NCBI RefSeq assembly: GCF_020622065.1
Contig: NZ_JAHRYQ010000001.1
Span: 1,550,001 to 1,614,000 of the forward strand
Length of the DNA stretch: 64,000 nt
DNA from: Geothrix sp.
GTDB lineage: Bacteria; Acidobacteriota; Holophagae; Holophagales; Holophagaceae
Direction: 5' to 3'
Positions 35,266-43,239 of the stretch are shown piece after piece (position 1 is the stretch's first letter; each line of letters starts with the position of its first letter). The position numbers and the translations under genes are program-made. The notes under the pieces were generated by a model that did no database searches, had not been told where the DNA came from, and saw only the letters and a program-made list of their open reading frames with translations.

Positions 35266-35631
35266 ATGAGACCAATAGTCGGATTGCTCAGTCTTGGGCT
35301 CACATTCGGGTCAATTTGCTGCAATGCACCCTCAAATTCACCCCTAGTCCCCGCTCCCGGAAATTCGGATTGGGATAAGGGGTTTCGTCGACCTATCAGC
35401 ATCGAAGAGGCAGAGCGAAAGCATTCGGTCACAGATCCAAGGTTGGGGAAAGAACCTGTCGCATTCGGTTTCAATCATGCGGAGTGGTTGAAGTTCAAAT
35501 CCCAGATCCAACCTACGGACATTCTTATTGAGTTCTATGCGCCGCCTCCACCTGGGGCTATCCATGGAACTGGAGGTCTTGAACTCCTTCGAAATGGTAA
35601 AATCATTGATACGCTCATTACCCTTACCTAA
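35266..35631 (+). CDS. Cassette 19: probable lipoprotein
   Basis: 121 residues. MRPIVGLLSLGLTFGSICCNAPS is a signal with a Cys pair (GSICC) that could serve as lipobox. The mature part is short, polar and Pro-rich (FYAPPPPGAIHGTGG). Function unknown. Confidence 0.65.
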   Translation: MRPIVGLLSLGLTFGSICCNAPSNSPLVPAPGNSDWDKGFRRPISIEEAERKHSVTDPRLGKEPVAFGFNHAEWLKFKSQIQPTDILIEFYAPPPPGAIHGTGGLELLRNGKIIDTLITLT

Positions 35632-35653
35632 GGACCTGGTGGTCTTGGCACAT

Positions 35654-35777
35654 GCCTAACCCTCAGCTCAACTCGGACCCCGCCTGCATTGCCTCCTGCC
35701 CTCTATCTGCTTCCCGCTTCCTCGGCTCCGCTCGTCGCCTCGGTGCAGGCGGGTCCGGTTAGCTTCATTCGTTAGGC
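35654..35777 (+). repeat. attC 19 (long, 124 bp)
   Basis: AAC/GTT arm type. Confidence 0.92.
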
Positions 35778-35787
35778 CCTCTACCAA

Positions 35788-36171
35788 ATGAACCCCTCAA
35801 TCCAAATCGCCGAGTGCCCTGGTTGCCACAAGGCGATATACAAGGGGCACCGATACCCCTGGTGTGTTGAGTGCGGGGAGCGTTTTAGCAGGCGTTTCTT
35901 ATCGGCGTACCCTGAGGTGTATACCTCAAAGCCCTATACAGGTCCGAGAGTCGAGGGACCAAGTGAAGCGACCTCCTCATTGTTCGTTGGGTATGGCCTA
36001 CTGGTCGTTGGCTTGGGCATGCTTATTACACCTTTCTTCTGGCATCCCAACTACTCAGCAGAAGATACCTTCCTCAATATGGCCCCGTACGCTGTCATCT
36101 GCTTGGGGGCCGGGTGGAAGTACCTTCATTACAAAAAGTCAAAGCAGCGGAACAGTACGCCCTTGGCCTAA
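35788..36171 (+). CDS. Cassette 20: zinc-ribbon membrane protein
   Basis: 127 residues. Two CxxC pairs near the N-terminus (ECPGCHKA and WCVECGERF) form a zinc ribbon. Two membrane helices follow (about 68-86 and 97-113). TAA stop lies in the attC core box. No family named. Confidence 0.7.
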   Translation: MNPSIQIAECPGCHKAIYKGHRYPWCVECGERFSRRFLSAYPEVYTSKPYTGPRVEGPSEATSSLFVGYGLLVVGLGMLITPFFWHPNYSAEDTFLNMAPYAVICLGAGWKYLHYKKSKQRNSTPLA

Positions 36172-36289
36172 CCCTCAGCTCAACTCGGACCCCGCCTGCA
36201 TTGCCTCCCGTTCTCTCTCATCGTTTCGCTTCCTCGGCTCCGTTCAGCACCTCAGTGCAGGCGGGTCCGGTTAGCTTCTTTCGTTAGGC
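36166..36289 (+). repeat. attC 20 (long, 124 bp)
   Basis: AAC/GTT arm type. Confidence 0.92.
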
Positions 36290-36530
36290 CTCACCAACTT
36301 TCTACCCCTGCTTGTCCGCAGTTACCGTTCGCCCGTCGAACCAACACCGTTCGCAGTGGCCCACCCAGAAACACTAAGACTCTTGTCATCATCATCCATC
36401 CTGGTCGGCAACCTGGGTCCACGCCCAGCTTTTAAAGCCTTTGGGTCCACAGTTTCTGAAGGTCTGTTCTTTCCCTTTCAAATCTAGGAGCCGCGAATTC
36501 GGGCGTTCTCTCTCCCTCGCATCTCGCCGT
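36290..36530 (+). mobile_element. Cassette 21: non-coding family A, copy 6
   Basis: Starts CTCACCAACTTTCTACCCC. Keeps GTTACCGTTCGCCCG and the CTGGG/CCCAG hairpin; the 3' half resembles copy 4. Confidence 0.75.
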
Positions 36531-36596
36531 GCCTAACCTCTCGCTCAAGCGGACCCAGGCGCAAGCGCCTGGTCCGCTTAGCTTCATTCGTTAGGC
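36531..36596 (+). repeat. attC 21 (short, 66 bp)
   Basis: AAGCGGACC/GGTCCGCTT arms. Confidence 0.9.
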
Positions 36597-36618
36597 GTCA
36601 CCATGGAGATGCCGAATC

Positions 36619-37131
36619 ATGTCTAACAACCATCTGGAACAACTAGTTTGTGAATGGTACGAGGTCCAGGGCTACTTCGTGCGAAGGAATGTACTGGTTG
36701 GAAAGCGAAGCGCTGGGGGCCATGAAACCGAACTTGATGTTGTCGCCTTCCACCCAGAACGAAAACATCTAGTTCATATTGAACCCTCACTCGATACAGA
36801 TTCTTGGGCTCAACGAGAATCCAGATACACGAAGAAATTTTTAGCGGGGAAAAAGTACATTCCCTCTATGTTTCCGAATCTAGGAATCCCAAAGGATATA
36901 GAACAGATCGCACTTTTCCTCTACGGCAGCGGTACAACTCATCCAACCCTGGGTGGTGGGCGCCTTATGCTCGTTTCCGATCTTATGGCTGATATCATGA
37001 AATATCTACTCGATCACAGCGTCAAAAAAAATATGGTGTCAGAGCAATTCCCTCTTATTCGCACTCTTTTATACGCCTCCGAATTCCGAAAGAATATTGC
37101 TCCTATTTGGTTCCCGGCCAGTAACGCCTAA
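36619..37131 (+). CDS. Cassette 22: restriction-endonuclease-like fold protein
   Basis: 170 residues. HETELDVVAFHPERKHLVHIEPS has Asp40 and Glu55 in the spacing of a PD-(D/E)XK core (ELDVVAF strand, then HIEPS), but Ser57 replaces the usual Lys. The N-terminal helix (LEQLVCEWYEVQGYFVRRN) also fits the family. It may be an active variant or a dead nuclease fold. Ends with the TAA of the attC core box. Confidence 0.6.
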   Translation: MSNNHLEQLVCEWYEVQGYFVRRNVLVGKRSAGGHETELDVVAFHPERKHLVHIEPSLDTDSWAQRESRYTKKFLAGKKYIPSMFPNLGIPKDIEQIALFLYGSGTTHPTLGGGRLMLVSDLMADIMKYLLDHSVKKNMVSEQFPLIRTLLYASEFRKNIAPIWFPASNA

Positions 37132-37249
37132 CCCTCCGCTCAAGTCGGACCCCGCCTGCATTGCCTTCCGCTCTCTCTCAACATCTCGCTACCTCGGCTC
37201 CGCTCATCGTCTCGGTGCAGGCGCGGCCGCTTAGCTTCATTCGTTAGAG
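37126..37249 (+). repeat. attC 22 (long, 124 bp)
   Basis: GCCTAAC to GTTAGAG; AAG/CTT arm type. Confidence 0.88.
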
Positions 37250-37261
37250 CCGCCAACAATC

Positions 37262-37753
37262 ATGCCTTCACACAAAGTTCTAAAAAGCGTCGCTCACAAT
37301 ACAGCGCACTCCTTCACGAGCGCCATGAATTATTGGGGCAATGACTATGTAATGGGCCACCTGCTTCTGGCTGCCCGCAATTCCGGGAAATTCATTCTTC
37401 ATGTTGATCTTCTGAGAGCCACGGCAGAACCACCTGAACTCCTCCCAGCCCCTGTCCTCGGTTCTGTAATGGGTTACTGCACTCAATTCCCAGCACTGTT
37501 GCAACGCAGTGGTTCTGACCTAAGTTTGGTCACCGCAGCGCAAATGTCAGTCACCTACGATCTCGCTCAGACCCGTCCCTATTCGTCTGATCCGCGTTTG
37601 ATTGAGTCACCTTACCTCTGTGAAGTACAGATCATCGATGACAATGGGAAACCCCATACCGGCCAAGTTTCTGGTTGGTGGTGTCCCGAGACTACTTCTC
37701 CCTCAAAGCCTTCACTATGGGCTAAGTTCCAAGAATGGTTCCGGCGGCCCTAA
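37262..37753 (+). CDS. Cassette 23: hypothetical protein
   Basis: 163 residues, soluble, mixed alpha/beta (AHSFTSAMNYWGNDYVMGHLLLAARNSG; VQIIDDNGKPHTGQVSGWWCPE). No signal peptide or known motif. TAA stop in the attC core box. Function unknown. Confidence 0.65.
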   Translation: MPSHKVLKSVAHNTAHSFTSAMNYWGNDYVMGHLLLAARNSGKFILHVDLLRATAEPPELLPAPVLGSVMGYCTQFPALLQRSGSDLSLVTAAQMSVTYDLAQTRPYSSDPRLIESPYLCEVQIIDDNGKPHTGQVSGWWCPETTSPSKPSLWAKFQEWFRRP

Positions 37754-37871
37754 CCCTCCGCTCAAGTCGGACCCCGCCTGCATTGCCTTCCACTCTCTCT
37801 CAACATTTTGCTATCCCGGCTCCGCTCGTCGCCTCGGTGCAGGCGTGGCCGCTTAGCTTCATTCGTTAGGC
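37748..37871 (+). repeat. attC 23 (long, 124 bp)
   Basis: CCCTAAC to GTTAGGC; AAG/CTT arm type. Confidence 0.9.
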
Positions 37872-37874
37872 GCC

Positions 37875-38267
37875 ATGAATTCAGCCTATTTTGAGAACCG
37901 TATTACATCGAGCGAATCGCTCGAGGATATAGCCATGGTGCTCGAAATCCTCCTCAGTGGCGGGTACGCAGTCGGGTACGAAGGCCAGATTGGCAGTATT
38001 CGAAAGCTGGTAGATAGTTTCAACGGGTTGCGAATCGAAATATTCTCTCGCGAACACGCTCCGCCTCACTTCCATGTTTCGAAAGGTAGTATCGATGCCA
38101 CCTTCTCAATATCAGATGGGCGTTATCTCAACGGAACCATAGGAACCAGAGAGAAGGCACTCATCGAATGGTGGTTCGCTCGTTCTCATGCCAAATTGGT
38201 TAGGATCTGGAATGAAACCCGTCCAAGTGGCTGCCAAGTAGGTCCCATCCATATCTCCGGCGCCTAA
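37875..38267 (+). CDS. Cassette 24: DUF4160-family protein
   Basis: 130 residues. FNGLRIEIFSREHAPPHFHVSKGSIDATFSISDGRYLNG, then ALIEWWFARSHAKLVRIWNE, is the DUF4160 pattern (HxPPHFHV). DUF4160 proteins often sit beside a DUF2442 or HTH partner in toxin-antitoxin-like pairs. No partner is in this cassette. The ATG is only three bases after the previous attC end, so no room for a normal ribosome site except within attC. Confidence 0.8.
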   Translation: MNSAYFENRITSSESLEDIAMVLEILLSGGYAVGYEGQIGSIRKLVDSFNGLRIEIFSREHAPPHFHVSKGSIDATFSISDGRYLNGTIGTREKALIEWWFARSHAKLVRIWNETRPSGCQVGPIHISGA

Positions 38268-38385
38268 CCCCTAGCTCAACTCAGACCCCGCCTGCATTGC
38301 CTTCCGTTCCTTCTCTTCTTCCCGCTTCCTCGGCTCCGCTCAGCGCCTCGGTGCAGGCGTGGCCGGTTAGCTTCATTCGTTAGGC
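38262..38385 (+). repeat. attC 24 (long, 124 bp)
   Basis: AAC/GTT arm type. Confidence 0.92.
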
Positions 38386-38390
38386 CGCTC

Positions 38391-39023
38391 ATGAACAAGG
38401 CAATAACTCTTGTGCTTGCCCAAGCCACACAGTCGTTGCTGGCTCAAGGTGCCTCTGCCGAGATTATTGTTCTAGAAGTAGACAGACAAACTATTACCTT
38501 AGACTTCCATAAAACCAAGGTCGGTGAGGTCAAGGATGTAACTGATTGCGTATACATCTCCTGGAGAAAGGGCGGTATATCACACCGTCAGGCGATCCAA
38601 GCACTTTCGAGACTGGCTTGCGTGGATAACGATCGCTTGAAGGGCCGCCCCCCATCATTCCACGGCGATAGTTGGGTCTCTACGGGGCATTGGTCCAAAG
38701 TCATTAACGATGTAATTTACATTTACACCAAAGGAACCAAGGAGCCTCTGGATTCTGGTCGAATTAAGTTGTTATTTCTCCAACACGGATTGGCAACACG
38801 AATCGTCACAAAATCCGGGGAACGCATTGAATTTGAAAAGAAGCCACTATCCAACAACCAGAAAGCCCAGTTAATTGCCTGCGTGCAACAGCTTGAGGAA
38901 CTGATTGCTCAAGATGATCGATTTTCTGAGAAAGAGCCTTTCGATGCATCTCTTAAATCTGGAGATTGCGAAAGTACCGTTGTGGTTAATACCCTAAAGC
39001 CAGCCCAGCGGCCTAACCCTTAG
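38391..39023 (+). CDS. Cassette 25: hypothetical protein
   Basis: 210 residues, soluble. N-terminal helix (MNKAITLVLAQATQSLLAQG), then beta strands. SHRQAIQALSRLACVDNDRLKGR and the C-terminal helix NQKAQLIACVQQLEELIAQ are notable. Stop TAG is inside attC, giving the same RPNP tail as cassettes 3 and 26. Function unknown. Confidence 0.7.
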   Translation: MNKAITLVLAQATQSLLAQGASAEIIVLEVDRQTITLDFHKTKVGEVKDVTDCVYISWRKGGISHRQAIQALSRLACVDNDRLKGRPPSFHGDSWVSTGHWSKVINDVIYIYTKGTKEPLDSGRIKLLFLQHGLATRIVTKSGERIEFEKKPLSNNQKAQLIACVQQLEELIAQDDRFSEKEPFDASLKSGDCESTVVVNTLKPAQRPNP

Positions 39024-39135
39024 CTCAACTCGGACCCCGCCTGCACGGCCTCCCGTTCTCTCTCAGCATCACGCTTCCTCGGCTTCGTTCAGCGCCTCGG
39101 TGCAGGCGGGGCCCGGTTAGCTTCATTCGTTAGGC
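39011..39135 (+). repeat. attC 25 (long, 125 bp)
   Basis: AAC/GTT arm type. Confidence 0.92.
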
Positions 39136-39140
39136 CGCTG

Positions 39141-39632
39141 ATGAAACGCCTTCTCCCAATTGCATGCGCCCTGGTACTCGGCTGTCAGCCAAGCAAGGTT
39201 GATGTGTCCTCAGCTAATCACCCATTGCTGGCGGATTATAAATCCTCCCAGAGCTTCACTCCATCATGGAGTACCATTTATCATCCATCTGTTCATCAAT
39301 GGAATCAGTCCATCAATCTGGGCAATGGCCTGACTCTACTGGTTACCGCCACTGGTTGGATTAGTGGTGAATTTCAGGGGCAGTTCTCTGATGAATCCAC
39401 ACCACGAACAATCGGCCATCCAGGCGACTACGTCTATCCTTGCGATTTAAGATATAACGCCTCGAAGAAACTCCTTTTTGCCAAAGCAAGTGGCCTCGCT
39501 GGTGGTATCGAGAGGGTCACAGTGGTCTTCGAATACGATGTCCAACAGAGGCGGCTGCTTCATACCTATCACGTTGCCGAGAACCTTCTCCCACCAGATC
39601 CAACGCCTATAACTCAGCGGCCTAACCCTTAG
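39141..39632 (+). CDS. Cassette 26: lipoprotein, duplicate of cassette 3
   Basis: The 163-residue protein is the same as that at 27233-27724, including the LVLGC lipobox and attC-encoded RPNP tail. The attC that follows is also the same. Only the neighbouring cassette order differs: here it precedes the MTNSQ cassette, whereas at 27 kb it follows it. Confidence 0.8.
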   Translation: MKRLLPIACALVLGCQPSKVDVSSANHPLLADYKSSQSFTPSWSTIYHPSVHQWNQSINLGNGLTLLVTATGWISGEFQGQFSDESTPRTIGHPGDYVYPCDLRYNASKKLLFAKASGLAGGIERVTVVFEYDVQQRRLLHTYHVAENLLPPDPTPITQRPNP

Positions 39633-39743
39633 CTCAACTCGGACCCCGCCTGCATTGTCTTCCGCTCTTTCTCTTCGTCTCGCTTCCTCGGCTTCGTTCA
39701 TCGCCTCAGCGCAGGCGGGGCCGGTTAGCTTCATTCGTTAGGC
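39620..39743 (+). repeat. attC 26 (long, 124 bp)
   Basis: Same sequence as attC 3. Confidence 0.92.
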
Positions 39744-39758
39744 GCTTCCGAGTCTCCG

Positions 39759-40124
39759 ATGACCAATTCTCAAATCATCATGCTCCTTCTCATCGCGGTC
39801 CTATTCCTCGTCATTTCGATATATAGCGTGATTCGTTTCGATAGGCTTTTAAGAATTGAATACGAAACAAATCGAGAGACTTGGATAGCTGATGGCAAGC
39901 CAAAGGGCTCGTTTTGGTGGGCACCGGGGGAGGATTCATATCAGAACGCCATGGCCGCCCGGTATTTTATGTTTAAGGTCATTTTTAAAACACCTGATTG
40001 GATAAATCAAAATGAGACCGCGAAAGATTATTTACGGCAACTGCGAATTGCCGCTCTAATCTGGAGCATAGCCTACCTTCTGTTTTTCATACTCTTTCTA
40101 TACAGTGCTGCAACCAGCGCCTAA
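39759..40124 (+). CDS. Cassette 27: small membrane protein, duplicate of cassette 2
   Basis: The 121-residue protein and its attC match those at 26744-27227 throughout. Two membrane helices; stop TAA inside the core box. The 5' leader from the GTTAGGC box (GCTTCCGAGTCTCCG) is also the same, so the whole cassette was copied as a unit. Confidence 0.75.
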   Translation: MTNSQIIMLLLIAVLFLVISIYSVIRFDRLLRIEYETNRETWIADGKPKGSFWWAPGEDSYQNAMAARYFMFKVIFKTPDWINQNETAKDYLRQLRIAALIWSIAYLLFFILFLYSAATSA

Positions 40125-40242
40125 CCCTCAGCTCAACTCGGACCCCGCCTGCATTGCCTTCCGCTCTTTCTCTTCATTCGTCTTCCTCGGCTCCGCTCAG
40201 CGCCTCGGCGCAGGCGGGGCCGGTTAGCCACATTCGTTAGGC
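40119..40242 (+). repeat. attC 27 (long, 124 bp)
   Basis: Same sequence as attC 2. Confidence 0.92.
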
Positions 40243-40277
40243 TTCCCGTTTCACACTCAAATTGCCTGGAGGTTCCA

Positions 40278-40826
40278 ATGAGATCGCCTCGGCCGTTGGC
40301 TGTGTCGGTAGTCGCTCTTTGCTGTTACAGCGCCTTATTCACTGCTCAGGAACTCCGAACAGTCAACCCGCTAGCTAATTCAATTTCTTGGGTCTACTCC
40401 CGTGGCGATGGCAACCTTAATTCCCGCGATGTCCAACCAGAGCAGGCAAGGGCCCTTATCAAAACCGTTCGTGGAGAATTCCTCTGGTACCAAGAGGATG
40501 GTAAAGGCTATTTGATTATTGAACCTGAACTTCTAGCTACCGTTAAGGCGATGAGCCTAGAGAGAGCGCTATATCATAAGCCTCAATTTCACCAGGGGAA
40601 TGTACGCCTCACAAAGAGCCAGGAAGCCCAACAAATAGAATTGTCGCGGCAATTTAATGAATTGATCATGGCAGCAGCGAAACGCGCTATCCAAGAAGGA
40701 GCTTTTTGGCCGATGCCCCATCCAAACGGTGTTCGGGTCGGGAAACTTGTATGTGCCGATGGGCACGAATACTACCCATCACCGGACTATAAATTCTGCT
40801 ACCGCGATGGAAGGCCGCTAAATTAG
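40278..40826 (+). CDS. Cassette 28: secreted hypothetical protein
   Basis: 182 residues, GGAGG site six bases before the ATG. MRSPRPLAVSVVALCCYSALFTAQ is a signal-like segment. The mature protein is helical in the middle (RLTKSQEAQQIELSRQFNEL) and ends with two Cys in a zinc-ribbon-like order (KLVCADGHEYYPSPDYKFCYRDG). Function unknown. Confidence 0.65.
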   Translation: MRSPRPLAVSVVALCCYSALFTAQELRTVNPLANSISWVYSRGDGNLNSRDVQPEQARALIKTVRGEFLWYQEDGKGYLIIEPELLATVKAMSLERALYHKPQFHQGNVRLTKSQEAQQIELSRQFNELIMAAAKRAIQEGAFWPMPHPNGVRVGKLVCADGHEYYPSPDYKFCYRDGRPLN

Positions 40827-40855
40827 CTCATTCATAGATTGGGAGCTGAGGCCCA

Positions 40856-40979
40856 GCCTAACCTTCCGCTCAACTCGGACCCCGCCGGCATTGTCTTCCG
40901 CTCTCTCTCAACTTCTCGCTTCCTCGGCTCCGCTCAGCGCCTCGGGGCAGGCGGGGCCGGTTACCTTCATTCGTTAGGC
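40856..40979 (+). repeat. attC 28 (long, 124 bp)
   Basis: AAC/GTT arm type with GGTTACC end. Confidence 0.92.
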
Positions 40980-40984
40980 CGCCC

Positions 40985-41572
40985 ATGAATGTTCGAATGA
41001 TCCTCATGTTGGCCCTGTCCTGCCTTGCATCTATGCTCCAGGCGCAGCCACCGGCCCGCCCGAAGGTTATTGCCTCTAATTTGTTGATCTACCCAGTTCC
41101 TGCTCGGTCACTCGGGATTTCAGGTGTTGTTTTGGTCTCGGTAGTTACTGATGGGTCCAAGCCGGTGGCTGTGGATTGCCTGTCGGGACCGCCCACATTA
41201 GTTGAATCCTCGTTGGCATTCGTTAAATCGTGGCGGTTTGTTCCCCACAAACGCACTGAGTTCACGGTCGAGCTTACATACAAGCTGGTTGAGCCACCCT
41301 CAGAAGAAGAAAACCCAGAGAGCGCTCCCACTCAAGAGACCCTTACCTTATTCCTGCCTGCAAGGGCTACCATTCAATCAACGATCATTCCGAATGGCTG
41401 CGCGGGTCTTGAAGTGATAGTGCCCCCAAGAAATAGCTTTGCCGTTCTAGGGCGGTCTAACCCTCCGCTCAACTCGGACCCCGCCTGCATTGCCTTTCGC
41501 TCTCTCTCAGCTCCCCGCTTCCTCGACTCCGCTCATCGCCCCGGTGCAGGCGGGACCGCTTGGCTTTTTTAG
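40985..41572 (+). CDS. Cassette 29: secreted protein with TonB C-terminal-like domain
   Basis: 195 residues as read. Signal peptide (MNVRMILMLALSCLASMLQAQ), then a TonB-C-like domain (LGISGVVLVSVVTDGSKPVAV and LAFVKSWRFVPHKR, about 45-100). The frame is not stopped before the attC, so about 38 residues (from SNPPLNSDP on) are attC-encoded, with TAG ending at the first base of the final core box. TonB-C domains usually contact outer-membrane receptors; without a membrane anchor this may be a periplasmic adaptor. Confidence 0.65.
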   Translation: MNVRMILMLALSCLASMLQAQPPARPKVIASNLLIYPVPARSLGISGVVLVSVVTDGSKPVAVDCLSGPPTLVESSLAFVKSWRFVPHKRTEFTVELTYKLVEPPSEEENPESAPTQETLTLFLPARATIQSTIIPNGCAGLEVIVPPRNSFAVLGRSNPPLNSDPACIAFRSLSAPRFLDSAHRPGAGGTAWLF

Positions 41573-41578
41573 TTAGGC
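41455..41578 (+). repeat. attC 29 (long, 124 bp, mixed arms)
   Basis: GTCTAAC to GTTAGGC. The left arm is AAC type but the right is CCGCTTGG, so pairing is broken; probably a weak or drifting site. Confidence 0.85.
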
Positions 41579-41583
41579 AGCCC

Positions 41584-42387
41584 ATGAACAGTGTTCTAAA
41601 GACGCTATTCGCCCTTCTCATCATGCCTCTCACCCTTCTAGCCGGGGGGTTCAAGCCATTTGAAGGGCCCAAACCAATAGTCGTCATCCTCGTTTCCGAT
41701 CCCTGGCGAATGGTTATCGGTTCTGATACTCCCAATCTTGTTCTTTACGAGGACGGTCAACTGATTCGCCTGAAGGTACTGCCTGAAGATCGATCAGTCT
41801 ATTTCTGGAAACAGCTCACAGATAAAGAATTCAACGAAATCAAAGCCCAGATCCATGCCTGTGGTCCATTCCCTTCAAAACCAAGCCGACTTTCTTTGAC
41901 AGAAGCTACTGATCAGCCGGAAACCAGCGTGATGATTGATTTTGGTGAAGATCGTTTCCTCTGTTCGGTCTACGGGCTCTCATGGCCAAAGGAGCGATCC
42001 GTACCTGGTGTAAAGGGAAAGTCGAGGTTGTCAAAGGAGACACGGTCTCTGCTCACTCTTCTGGCCAAATTTACTCCTACCCAAATGCAGGAGTGGAAGC
42101 CTCGGTATATCGAAGCCATGGTTTGGCCGTATGAATACGCACCCGAGGAGTCCATCCATTGGCCCAAGGACTGGCCGGGGCTGTCATCGGAATCGACAGT
42201 TAAACGCAGGGATGATTCGTTTTCCATTTTTATCCCAGGGTCACAACTGCAACGGCTCACAGCATTTCTTGCTACCAGGAAAGAAAAGGGGGCAGTAGAA
42301 ATCGATGGCAAGAAATGGGCGGTTTCCGTTCGCTCAACTTTCCCAAGTGAACCGATTTGGCGAAAAGCATTCCGAGCAATCGAATAG
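41584..42387 (+). CDS. Cassette 30: secreted hypothetical protein
   Basis: 267 residues from the ATG at 41584; the in-frame codon at 41560 lies in the attC. MNSVLKTLFALLIMPLTLLAGG is a signal peptide. The remainder is soluble with Trp- and Pro-rich parts (HWPKDWPGLSS). It is the largest cassette protein. No family recognised. Confidence 0.7.
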   Translation: MNSVLKTLFALLIMPLTLLAGGFKPFEGPKPIVVILVSDPWRMVIGSDTPNLVLYEDGQLIRLKVLPEDRSVYFWKQLTDKEFNEIKAQIHACGPFPSKPSRLSLTEATDQPETSVMIDFGEDRFLCSVYGLSWPKERSVPGVKGKSRLSKETRSLLTLLAKFTPTQMQEWKPRYIEAMVWPYEYAPEESIHWPKDWPGLSSESTVKRRDDSFSIFIPGSQLQRLTAFLATRKEKGAVEIDGKKWAVSVRSTFPSEPIWRKAFRAIE

Positions 42388-42422
42388 AATCATTGACACA
42401 AGCCCATTCCCCGTAATCGTCT

Positions 42423-42547
42423 GCCTAACCCTCCGCTCAACTCGGACCCCGCCTGCATTGTCTTCCGCTCTCTCTCGACTTCTCGCTTCCTCGCCTCCGC
42501 TCAGCGCCTCGGTGCAGGCGGGGCCCGGTTAGCTTCATTCGTTAGGC
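42423..42547 (+). repeat. attC 30 (long, 125 bp)
   Basis: AAC/GTT arm type. Confidence 0.92.
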
Positions 42548-42569
42548 GTCTGTAGAAGGGAGATACGCC

Positions 42570-42692
42570 TTGAGCCTCGAATCATCTGAATCGCTCAAAA
42601 TCATCGAAGAAGTAAGGTATCGACCAATGCGAATCGAGGAGTATGTGGCTTGTCCTCTTTTATATACGCAATTGAATGGAAGGCCGAGGTGA
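42570..42692 (+). CDS. Cassette 31, gene 1: 40-residue peptide coupled to next gene
   Basis: TTG start seven bases after GGGAGA; 40 residues (MSLESSESLKIIEEVRYRP start, ACPLLYTQLNGRPR end). Its TGA overlaps the GTG of the next gene as GTGA, which suggests translational coupling. It could be a leader peptide or the remains of a longer gene. No similarity recognised. Confidence 0.4.
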   Translation: MSLESSESLKIIEEVRYRPMRIEEYVACPLLYTQLNGRPR

Positions 42693-43105
42693 CTACACTA
42701 CCTGGAATGCAGACGAGCCGATTTCTGGTATTCCGGCGCCTGATCATCTTTGCTCTCGCCGGACTGCTGATCTATTACCACACCTTTACCCTGTGCGATC
42801 TGTATCTAGGCGCCGGCACCAGTACTCATACGACGTTCGAATACATACAATCGGTCCTTCGAGCGGTGATTGCTCTCAGTTTGCTACTCGTGGTCTTTGG
42901 CAAACGCTGGGCTTTGTGCGGGATGTGGGCCGGTATCACCGGGCTTATTGCAACGCACTATTGGGCGCATTTCGGGAACCTGCCCGTCGATTTCACTCTG
43001 GGTAGGCATCCACTCTCCTATCTCAAGGGCTTTATTTTTCCCACAATTATCACCCTGGCATTCCACACTTCACGCCAGGTTGGCGATTCAAATGCAGACG
43101 CCTAA
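42689..43105 (+). CDS. Cassette 31, gene 2: four-helix membrane protein, paralog of cassette 7
   Basis: 138 residues from GTG at 42689. This start gives exactly the length and N-terminus layout of the paralog at 29873 (arginine pair at positions 16-17), so I prefer it to the TTG at 42650 or the ATG at 42707. GGAAGG lies five bases upstream. HYWAHFGNLPVDFTLGRHPLSYLKGF is shared with the paralog. TAA stop in the core box. Confidence 0.72.
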   Translation: MTTLPGMQTSRFLVFRRLIIFALAGLLIYYHTFTLCDLYLGAGTSTHTTFEYIQSVLRAVIALSLLLVVFGKRWALCGMWAGITGLIATHYWAHFGNLPVDFTLGRHPLSYLKGFIFPTIITLAFHTSRQVGDSNADA

Positions 43106-43226
43106 CCTCTCGCTCAAGTCGGACCTCGCCTGCATTGCCTTCCGCTCTTCGTCTCGGCAGTTCGCTATTTCGGCTCCGCTCATCGCCTCGGCGCAGGCGG
43201 GGCCCGGTTAGCTTCATTCGTTAGGC
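43100..43226 (+). repeat. attC 31 (long, 127 bp, mixed arms)
   Basis: Left arm AAG type, right arm GTT type: a hybrid of the two arm classes. Confidence 0.87.
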
Positions 43227-43239
43227 CTCCAGGTTCCCA

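Noticed and set aside
42650-42688. TTG start at 42650 for the cassette 31 membrane protein
   Set aside because: The GTG at 42689 gives the same length as the paralog and has a better ribosome site.
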